Shown here piece by piece: positions 1-4,997 of a stretch of DNA of 7,054 nt (positions are counted from its first letter, which is position 1; every line of letters starts with the position of its first letter). Made by a program: the position numbers and the translations under genes. The notes under the pieces are model-generated. The model did no database searches. It was not told where the DNA came from and worked only from the letters and a program-made list of their open reading frames with translations. Origin of the DNA: Desulfuromonadales bacterium (GTDB lineage Bacteria > Desulfobacterota > Desulfuromonadia > Desulfuromonadales > BM103); the NCBI GenBank assembly GCA_030630015.1, contig DAOVNV010000131.1, positions 1 through 7,054 on the forward strand, written 5' to 3'.

Positions 1-572
1 ATGCTGTCAAAGTGATCTGCGATTTCGGAAACCGGAACTTTTTGCTTGATTGCTGCATTAAAAACTCTGGCCCCATCAAGATGAAGCCCAAGAGCGTGCT
101 GACGGGCCAGGTCAGCCGCCTTACTCAGGTAATCAAGCGGCAGGACCTTGCCGGCCTGGGTGTTTTCAAGACAGAATAACTTGGTGCGGGCGAAATGGGG
201 ATCTTTCGGTTTGACCGCGTCGGCAACAGCCTGGAGATTCAAGGTCCCATCCGCCTCGAAATCGAGCGGTTGCGGCTGGATGCTGCCGAGTACGGCCGCA
301 CCGCCGGCTTCGTACCGGTAAGTATGCGCCTGCTGACCAACAATATACTCATCACCGCGTTCACAATGGCTGAGCAGGGCCATCAGGTTGGTCTGCGTGC
401 CGCTGCTGGCAAATAGTGCAGCCTCGGTCCCAAGCATCTCGGCCGTCATTTTCTCCAGGCGGTTAACCGTCGGATCCTCGCCATAGACGTCATCGCCGAC
501 ATCAGCATCAGCCATGGCCGCACGCATCCTGGCCGTGGGCCTGGTCACCGTATCACTGCGTAAATCGATCAC
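1..572 (-). CDS. ltaE: Low-specificity L-threonine aldolase (3' part beyond window)
   Basis: PLP-dependent cytoplasmic enzyme that cleaves L-threonine/L-allo-threonine (and related beta-hydroxy amino acids) to glycine plus an aldehyde. The 190 visible codons follow the family from its first residues: IDLRSDTVTRP (2-12), GDDVYGEDPTVN (26-37), SGTQTN (57-62) in the cofactor-phosphate region, GQQAH with His83 that stacks on PLP, and HLDGAR (164-169) with the Asp that binds the pyridine nitrogen. The catalytic PLP-lysine (LSKG motif, around residue 195 in the family) lies beyond the window edge, so completeness cannot be judged. The start is GTG at 572-570. It is chosen because the E. coli protein begins MIDLRSDTVTRP and because AGGGAGA (587-581 on the minus strand) lies 8 nt upstream. 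The gene follows the marC-like gene by 46 nt with no terminator between, so it is probably the third gene of that operon. The family assignment is very secure from motifs; the symbol rests on similarity to E. coli LtaE. Confidence 0.93.
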   Translation of the reverse strand, partial: MIDLRSDTVTRPTARMRAAMADADVGDDVYGEDPTVNRLEKMTAEMLGTEAALFASSGTQTNLMALLSHCERGDEYIVGQQAHTYRYEAGGAAVLGSIQPQPLDFEADGTLNLQAVADAVKPKDPHFARTKLFCLENTQAGKVLPLDYLSKAADLARQHALGLHLDGARVFNAAIKQKVPVSEIADHFDS

Positions 573-618
573 GTTGATGATCTCCCTGTGGTCGGCATAA
601 AGTCCTCAAGAGTGCAGT

Positions 619-1209
619 TTAGCCCGCCAACTGCCGGATTCCATCGGCAATGAACTGAACTGCCAGTGCAGCCAGCACAACTCCAAGCAGGCGTCGCAGG
701 ATGTCGTCACCTGTCTGTCCGATCAGTTTGTGAATCCGGGCCGCGCCAAGAAACGCCGCAAGGGTCAGCAGGTAAATGGTAGCTACTGCGAGGAGCAGCG
801 ATACGGACCCACCGCTTTGTGAAAAAAGCAAAATGGTCAGGGTCAGGCAACCGGGACCTGCAATCAGGGGAATAGAGAGCGGGTAAACAGAAATATCGAC
901 TTGAAGTTGACCGCGTTGATCTTCCTGTCCCTGGCGGGTGATCATATTGAACGCCGTGAAGAACAGGAGCAACCCCCCGGCGACGCGTAGCGACGCAATA
1001 CTGATACCGAGGCCAGTCAGCAGCGCCTCTCCGCAGAAACCGAACAGCAGCACGATAGCGCTCGAAATCAGCACAGACCGCAGGGCCATGCGCCGTACGT
1101 AAGAGCGCTCGGCTCCGCCGGTCAGGCTATGGAAGATAACGGCCGTACCGAGCGGATCGATGATCACAAAATAACTTGTCAGCGCATGCAGGTAAATATC
1201 CAGGAACAT
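619..1209 (-). CDS. MarC family (UPF0056) integral membrane protein
   Basis: Six-helix inner-membrane protein of the MarC family, annotated in databases as possible neutral amino acid transporters; the real substrate of most members is unknown. With the ATG start it is 196 residues, a normal length. Hydrophobic segments lie near 5-27, 41-60, 68-90, 108-130, 134-157 and 172-194. Family signatures seen are FVIIDPLG (14-21) in the first helix, LRVAGGLLLF (74-83), and YPLSIPLIAGPG (109-120) in the fourth helix. The last two resemble each other as expected for an internally duplicated fold. Start choice: an in-frame TTG at 1224-1222 directly abuts the TGA of ylqF and would add five residues (reading MASHT). 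ATG at 1209 is preferred because family proteins start just before the first helix and GGCGAG lies 7 nt upstream. The gene is tightly coupled to ylqF (12 nt or 0 nt apart, depending on start), so the two are almost certainly one transcript. No link to antibiotic resistance is implied. Confidence 0.9.
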   Translation of the reverse strand: MFLDIYLHALTSYFVIIDPLGTAVIFHSLTGGAERSYVRRMALRSVLISSAIVLLFGFCGEALLTGLGISIASLRVAGGLLLFFTAFNMITRQGQEDQRGQLQVDISVYPLSIPLIAGPGCLTLTILLFSQSGGSVSLLLAVATIYLLTLAAFLGAARIHKLIGQTGDDILRRLLGVVLAALAVQFIADGIRQLAG

Positions 1210-1224
1210 CGTATGACTCGCCAA

Positions 1225-2097
1225 TCAAGTATCTTCGTCAGAACAAGCAGCATCAGACTCAGCAAAATCCTTGTCGGGGTCCTCCAGGCTGATCCGGCCA
1301 ATTTTACCGCCGCGCAGTTCCCTCAAAAGAATTTCAGAGGCCCGATAGAGGTCAACCTCCCCGCCTGCCGACAAACATCCGCGCCGGCGGCCTATTTCAT
1401 CAAGCAGCTCTGAAGGGCTATCGGGCAAAGCAGCGAGCCGGAAGCGACCTTTCAGAAGTTCAGGATAGCGCTGCATCATAAATCCGGCAGCAAACAGGGC
1501 GACATCCACGTAATCGATGGCACTGTCGCCTATAGCACCGCTGGCAGCCAGACGGTAAGCGCCATCTTGATCGCTCATGACCGGCCAGAGCAGTCCGGGG
1601 GTATCGTTGAGGTGGATGCCGTTGCGCAGATCTATCTGCTGCGGACAGGTGGTGATGGCCGGCTTGTCACCGACGCGGGCCATCTTTTTGCCGGCTAGCG
1701 TGTTGATCAGGGTTGACTTGCCAACGTTGGGAATGCCGACAACCATAGCCCGCAGGGTCCTGCCAGGTTTGCCGCGGTGTGGCGCCAGACGCCGGCAGAG
1801 CTTGGTGATCTGTCCGACACCAGAATGCTGCCTGGCTTCCAGCGGCAGAGCGCGCACTCCGGATTTATGCTCAAAATGGCGAACCCATGCCTTCGTGACG
1901 ACCGGATCAGCCAGATCGTGCTTGTTCAGAACCTTGATGCACGGCTTGCCATGTCGCAATTCATCGAGCAAAGGGTTGGCACTTGAAGCTGGCAAGCGTG
2001 CGTCAAGAACTTCAATGACCACATCGATCCTGGCGAGCCCCTCGATAATCTGCCGCCGTGCCTTGGCCATATGTCCAGGATACCATTTGATTGCCAT
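1225..2097 (-). CDS. ylqF: Ribosome biogenesis GTPase YlqF/RbgA
   Basis: Circularly permuted GTPase that acts in late assembly of the 50S ribosomal subunit in the cytoplasm (established for B. subtilis RbgA/YlqF). The 290 residues align end to end with that protein, starting IKWYPGHMAKARR. The permuted G-motif order is visible: DAR at 32-34, G4 NKHD at 58-61, G1/P-loop GIPNVGKST at 121-129, G2 threonines at 149-150 (PAITT, with Ala where the family usually has Gly), and G3 DTPG at 165-168. The C-terminal helical domain carries the family stretch RRRGCLSAGGEVD, and the last 20 or so residues are an acidic tail. The ATG start is supported by the family N-terminus and by GTGAG 5 nt upstream. It is the first gene of a probable leftward operon with marC-like and ltaE, and a candidate promoter lies about 40 bp upstream. 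The co-transcribed neighbours have no obvious tie to ribosome assembly. Confidence 0.95.
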   Translation of the reverse strand: MAIKWYPGHMAKARRQIIEGLARIDVVIEVLDARLPASSANPLLDELRHGKPCIKVLNKHDLADPVVTKAWVRHFEHKSGVRALPLEARQHSGVGQITKLCRRLAPHRGKPGRTLRAMVVGIPNVGKSTLINTLAGKKMARVGDKPAITTCPQQIDLRNGIHLNDTPGLLWPVMSDQDGAYRLAASGAIGDSAIDYVDVALFAAGFMMQRYPELLKGRFRLAALPDSPSELLDEIGRRRGCLSAGGEVDLYRASEILLRELRGGKIGRISLEDPDKDFAESDAACSDEDT

Positions 2098-2133
2098 AAA
2101 ATCTCACTATCCGTCTGACTGATAAGCGCTTTT

Positions 2134-2142
2134 ATAATAGCA
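2134..2142 (-). promoter_or_regulatory. Candidate extended -10 promoter of the ylqF operon
   Basis: Minus strand reads TGCTATTAT: a TG dinucleotide one base before TATTAT (5 of 6 to TATAAT). There is no good -35 at 16-18 bp. A TTTACA (2167-2162) sits 22 bp away, which is too far for a standard sigma-70 spacer, so this would have to act as an extended -10 promoter. It lies about 36 bp before the ylqF ATG. The rest of the 2098-2284 gap shows no other clear signal. Confidence 0.4.
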
Positions 2143-2284
2143 TGAAAGCCCCATGTGCCTCTGTAAACAGGGTTTTTCAGCATACAGAAGTCAGGGTCCG
2201 GAATACAGCAGAAAGATACCGCAGAGACAAAATTCATCTGATCCACACGGCCTGAATTTATCAGAATTGACCTAAGGGGAGCAT

Positions 2285-2323
2285 AAAAAAAGCGCTGCCA
2301 CGAACCAACGTGACAGCGCTTTA
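2285..2323 (-). terminator. Rho-independent terminator of the HesB-like selenoprotein gene
   Basis: On the minus strand AGCGCTGTCACG and CGTGGCAGCGCT pair over 12 bp (one G-U pair) around a six-base loop TTGGTT. The stem is extendable by A-T pairs at its base, and a T-run (2290-2285) follows immediately. The G-U pair becomes an A-C mismatch on the plus strand, and the T-run is on the minus side, so the working direction is leftward. It lies about 20 bp after the hesB-like stop codon and isolates that gene from the ylqF operon. Confidence 0.9.
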
Positions 2324-2343
2324 AAAATTCGAGATAAAAGGGA

Positions 2344-2634
2344 TCAGCAGCAACCGCCACCCATAACAGGAGCGATCACAAATCCCTGGCTGTGAGGAGA
2401 GTTGATGTAATCAATTTCATTGCCATCGGTGAAGGGCATCACGTCATCAGCAATCAGCAAATCAATCTCGTTGACGGTATAAGGCTTGGCATCTTCTTTC
2501 GGCTCGTCCAGAGCCAACCCCAGGCGGGGCCCGCCTCAGCCAAAACCTTCAAAGACAACCCGCAAAATCTTGTCCGGGTATTCCTGCATCACTTCCTTGA
2601 ACTTGTCACGCGCCGTTTCACTAATTGTCAGCAT
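2344..2634 (-). CDS. HesB/IscA-like selenoprotein with in-frame UGA (Sec33)
   Basis: Small HesB/IscA-like (A-type Fe-S protein fold) protein of 96 residues, provided that TGA at codon 33 (2538-2536) is read as selenocysteine. Translation begins MLTISETARDKFKEVM. It continues FEGFG-U-GGPRLGLALDE, which matches the IscA/HesB region GGCSGFxYGLALDE, so the TGA replaces the first conserved cysteine. The frame stays open with family-like sequence (DLLIADDV, IDYIN) to the end GGGCC, then a second TGA that is the true stop. ATG 2634 is fixed by GGAGGAG 5 nt upstream. It is a monocistronic unit with its own strong promoter and terminator. HesB-like selenoproteins are a known family in Geobacter-type bacteria. 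Whether they carry Fe-S clusters or do thiol/selenol redox chemistry is not established by the sequence. A sequencing error or pseudogene is unlikely given the intact signals, the SECIS-like hairpin and the position of the UGA. Confidence 0.9.
2499..2517 (-). promoter_or_regulatory. Candidate bacterial SECIS element
   Basis: Within the coding mRNA, UUGGCUC and GAGCCGA form a 7-bp stem (one U-G pair) with apical loop UGGAC. The loop starts 25 nt after the UGA at 2538-2536. Known bacterial SECIS rules ask for a hairpin with its loop roughly 16-37 nt past the UGA and a G among the first two loop bases; both are met. The segment between UGA and this hairpin is very GC-rich and could form a further stem (CCCC/GGGG). 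SelB binding is inferred. Confidence 0.75.
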
Positions 2635-2639
2635 AAAAA

Positions 2640-2646
2640 CTCCTCC
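2640..2646 (-). promoter_or_regulatory. Strong ribosome binding site of the HesB-like selenoprotein gene
   Basis: GGAGGAG on the minus strand, 5 nt (TTTTT) before ATG 2634. It fixes the start codon of a gene that standard ORF callers would split at the UGA. Confidence 0.85.
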
Positions 2647-2668
2647 CTTGTTGAGCCAAACTAGACCT

Positions 2669-2696
2669 ATAATATTCATATATTCAAAATTGTCAA
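2669..2696 (-). promoter_or_regulatory. Sigma-70 promoter of the HesB-like selenoprotein gene
   Basis: Perfect -35 TTGACA (2696-2691), a 16-bp AT-rich spacer, and -10 TATTAT (2674-2669); with a 17-bp spacer the -10 would be ATTATA. The predicted transcript starts near 2662, about 28 nt before the ATG. The spacer and -10 contain a tandem TGAATAT-A-TGAATAT, a possible operator. This is the clearest promoter in the window. Confidence 0.8.
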
Positions 2697-2796
2697 CCTT
2701 TTTTTGTTCAGTCCGGCTGTCAGGAAAAACAAACGATCATGCATTCTTTCACTTGTTTGGTGTACCGACAATAAAATGTTAAATAGCATTTTCCAG

Positions 2797-2824
2797 TTGC
2801 TATCCTGACTTGATTTGCTATCAA
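2797..2824 (+). promoter_or_regulatory. Candidate promoter of the DUF3422 gene
   Basis: TTGCTA (2797-2802), 16-bp spacer, TATCAA (2819-2824) preceded by TG one base upstream (extended -10). It lies about 35 bp before ATG 2860. Both hexamers are 4/6 matches, so this is a moderate call. The octamer TTGCTATC occurs twice here (2797-2804 and 2816-2823). Nothing else clear is seen between 2697 and 2796. Confidence 0.35.
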
Positions 2825-2859
2825 ATAAGACCTGTGTGACTACAAACTCAGGAGCATCC

Positions 2860-4188
2860 ATGTCAAAACATCTCGACCTCCCCTTTAAAACCCATCCCTT
2901 GCGGGAATCCATCTACGATGAACTTCACATTCGGCCGTTCCACGTCGTCAGCACACCCCACCAGATCTCACACCTGGCGGCACGGGCCAGCAAAGAGGAG
3001 CAGGAACGTGCCTTCGATCATCTCTGTGAACTGTGCCGACGCTACAGTGTCAACCAGCCAGCCCCGAAAACCGTCACCTTTCAGCAGGATTTTGGAGACT
3101 TCACAATCCACTGGGAACACCACGTCGAATTTTATTCGATGACGGTTTTACGAGCCAGCGGGTTTACTGGTGAGCCCTTCAAGCACCCCGTTATCACCCT
3201 TCTGCCAGAGGACTGGCTCGCCGAACTCCCAGGTGAAGTCGTTGCGGCGTTTCATGTCAGAATTGCCGGTGAAGAGTTGTCCGAAGACCCAGAGGATTTG
3301 AGCCGCTACTTTGAGGGACAGCGCCTGGTTATGAGCAAGGCCAGGGACGACAAGGCCATCATCTATACGGCATTCCGGCTCCACGGCGACGGATACGGCC
3401 GTTTCATCATCAGGAACCTGGGCATGACCGACATCCAGATCGGCCGGCTGACCAGGCGGGTCATCGAGATAGAAACCTATCGACTGCTGGCCCAGCTCTC
3501 GTTGCCGCTGGCCAAACAGATTGCCCCCCAGCTCGCAGAGATGGACCGTAATCTGGCCGACATACTCGGTGTTGTGCCCCAGTTGGCCGACCCCGAGGAA
3601 GAACGCAACATGCTGCAGATGCTGACCCGGAAAGAAGCCCGTCTGGAGAAGTGGCGCGCTGAAACCAATCGCCGCTTTTCGGGATCGAGGGCCTATCACA
3701 AGATCGTACTGCAGCGCTTGGAAAGGATCAGCGAATCAAAAGTCGAAGGCTACCCGACTATTTCCGAGTTTATGAACCGGCGGCTTTCACCGGCCCTGAC
3801 CACTCTGGAAAGTGTACAAAGCTGGATGGATGATCTTTCCTGCAGGATCGAACGAGCCAGTGAATTGCTGCGTACCCGTGTCAACCTGACCATGCAGGAG
3901 CAGAACCGTTGCCTGCTGGCATCCATGGACCGCCGCAGTCAACTGCAGTTCCGTTTGCAGGAAACAGTCGAAGGGCTGTCCGTGGTTGCAGTCAGCTACT
4001 ACCTGATCGGGCTGGTCAGCTACCTGCTCGGAGGACTGCCCCTTGACCGGTGGAATCTGAGCAAGCCGATCATACTGGCTGCCACAATCCCCGTGGTGAT
4101 CTTTTCTGTCTGGTGGATCATCAGAAGGATAAAACACCGCCTGATCAAAAAACCGGATGAGAGCACGACACCTGAAAAGTGTGGTTGA
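2860..4188 (+). CDS. DUF3422 family membrane-anchored protein
   Basis: Protein of 442 residues with the DUF3422 hallmarks: N-terminal HPLRESIYDELHIRPF (12-27), the central RLHGDGYGRFIIRN (173-186) and GRLTRRVIEIETYR (195-208). Function is not known for the family. A mostly soluble N-terminal part is followed by a long, charged, probably helical or coiled-coil region (about 245-372) and two hydrophobic segments (about 373-393 and 403-421). A basic tail follows. There is no signal peptide, so the bulk is probably cytoplasmic and anchored in the inner membrane. The long-helix-plus-two-C-terminal-TM layout recalls CorA-type channels, but no GMN motif is present, so this is only an analogy. The start is ATG 2860, with AGGAG 5 nt upstream. 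An in-frame TTG at 2815 would add 15 residues but lies within the candidate promoter. It is transcribed divergently from the selenoprotein gene. The next gene starts 89 bp downstream with no terminator between. Confidence 0.85.
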   Translation: MSKHLDLPFKTHPLRESIYDELHIRPFHVVSTPHQISHLAARASKEEQERAFDHLCELCRRYSVNQPAPKTVTFQQDFGDFTIHWEHHVEFYSMTVLRASGFTGEPFKHPVITLLPEDWLAELPGEVVAAFHVRIAGEELSEDPEDLSRYFEGQRLVMSKARDDKAIIYTAFRLHGDGYGRFIIRNLGMTDIQIGRLTRRVIEIETYRLLAQLSLPLAKQIAPQLAEMDRNLADILGVVPQLADPEEERNMLQMLTRKEARLEKWRAETNRRFSGSRAYHKIVLQRLERISESKVEGYPTISEFMNRRLSPALTTLESVQSWMDDLSCRIERASELLRTRVNLTMQEQNRCLLASMDRRSQLQFRLQETVEGLSVVAVSYYLIGLVSYLLGGLPLDRWNLSKPIILAATIPVVIFSVWWIIRRIKHRLIKKPDESTTPEKCG

Positions 4189-4277
4189 GTACCGTTTCAG
4201 CCATTAGAATACAAACTTTCCCGGATGGAAATGAAATTGGCATCAACATCTATAACTTTTTTATTATGGAGGACACC

Positions 4278-4808
4278 ATGGCAAACCGCTTTATCATGAC
4301 CGCTTTTGGCAAAGACAGACCCGGCATTGTAGCTGATGTCACCAGTCTCCTTTACGAAAACAGCTGCAACCTTGAAGAAACAACCATGACCATGCTGGCA
4401 GACGAGTTTACTCTCAGCCTGCTCTTTTCCTGCCCGCAGGGAGATATCGAAGAGCAATTGACCAGGGAGTGCCGTCGGTTGGAACGTGACAAGGCAATTT
4501 CCGCCTTTGTACGCCCTCTGGAGGATCGTAGAAAAATTGAGACCGGGGGATTTTACAAATGCGTGTTGCACATCGAGGGGCTTGACCAGGCGGGCATCGT
4601 TTACAAAACCAGCCAGTTCTTGGCTGACCGGGGAATCAATATCGTTGACCTCAAATCGGCGGTCATTGAATCTCCTGGAAGCGGTGCAGCCATCTATGTC
4701 ATGGACATCCATATCCTGGCTCCTGACTCAATTCCGTTCGAGCAGATGGATGAAAGCCTCTCAACGGTTGCGGATGAATTGAACGTGGATATCACGGCGT
4801 CACGCTGA
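4278..4808 (+). CDS. ACT-domain protein, GcvR-like (two ACT domains)
   Basis: Cytoplasmic protein of 176 residues consisting of two ACT domains and little else. ACT1 is about 4-72, with GKDRPGIVADVTSLL (11-25). ACT2 is about 92-172, with GLDQAGIVYKTSQFL (101-115) and NIVDLKS (121-127). ACT domains usually bind small ligands such as amino acids. This tandem layout is that of GcvR, which in E. coli antagonises the activator GcvA in a glycine-dependent way. No gcvA or gcv genes are present here, so regulation of glycine cleavage is only one possibility, and ACT-domain protein is the safe name. Start: ATG 4278 has GGAGG 5 nt upstream. The in-frame ATG 4266 and a GTG at 4179 inside the DUF3422 end lack such a site. 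It may share a transcript with the DUF3422 gene (89-bp gap). A threonine aldolase, a glycine-producing enzyme, lies in the same window but on the other strand and not adjacent. Confidence 0.85.
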   Translation: MANRFIMTAFGKDRPGIVADVTSLLYENSCNLEETTMTMLADEFTLSLLFSCPQGDIEEQLTRECRRLERDKAISAFVRPLEDRRKIETGGFYKCVLHIEGLDQAGIVYKTSQFLADRGINIVDLKSAVIESPGSGAAIYVMDIHILAPDSIPFEQMDESLSTVADELNVDITASR

Positions 4809-4895
4809 CAATCAATCGTCTCCAGGGGGCTCTCTTCTCAGAGGCACATCAGTCCTCTCCTGGTCCGTTGAATTGTGACTTTGTCAGACAGACTG

Positions 4896-4925
4896 TTGTC
4901 ATCCTCCATATTTCTCGAGTATGAT
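4896..4925 (+). promoter_or_regulatory. Candidate sigma-70 promoter of the glucan phosphorylase gene
   Basis: TTGTCA (4896-4901) and TATGAT (4920-4925), each 5/6 to consensus, with an 18-bp spacer. The predicted start is about 65 bp before ATG 4998. A second TTGTCA occurs at 4881-4886. This promoter separates the phosphorylase from the ACT-domain gene. Confidence 0.55.
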
Positions 4926-4997
4926 ATCCTTTCAAAACTAAAGGTAGTGGTTACGACCCAACCAAGTATTTTTTTCTAACTACGCACAGAGGTCCAT

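Noticed and set aside
195..416. 73-residue plus-strand open frame over the threonine aldolase gene
   Set aside because: Antisense to conserved LtaE coding sequence.
1222..1224. TTG as the start codon of the MarC-family gene
   Set aside because: It abuts the ylqF stop, but has no Shine-Dalgarno and adds five residues beyond the usual N-terminus; ATG at 1209 fits better, though TTG is not excluded.
1577..2122. 181-residue plus-strand open frame over ylqF
   Set aside because: Antisense to a full-length, motif-complete GTPase; Cys/Arg/Ser-rich shadow composition.
2536..2538. In-frame TGA as a nonsense mutation (pseudogene) or sequencing error
   Set aside because: The position matches the catalytic/ligand Cys site, a SECIS-like hairpin follows, both halves are conserved-looking in the same frame, and all expression signals are intact.
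2392..2664. Plus-strand open frames (2392-2664 and 2486-2782) over the HesB-like locus
   Set aside because: They are antisense to the well-supported selenoprotein gene, have no family resemblance, and run through its promoter and RBS.
3148..3699. 183-residue minus-strand open frame inside the DUF3422 gene
   Set aside because: Antisense shadow; composition reflects codon bias of the real gene.
4237..4264. TTGGCA with TTATTA as a separate promoter for the ACT-domain gene
   Set aside because: The -10 would overlap the ribosome binding region and leave almost no leader; read-through from the DUF3422 gene is at least as likely.
4822..4863. Hairpin downstream of the ACT-domain gene (CCAGG/CCTGG outer, AGAGG/CCTCT inner) as a terminator
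   Set aside because: Large one-sided bulge, only 5-bp stems and no T-run; not convincing as a rho-independent terminator.
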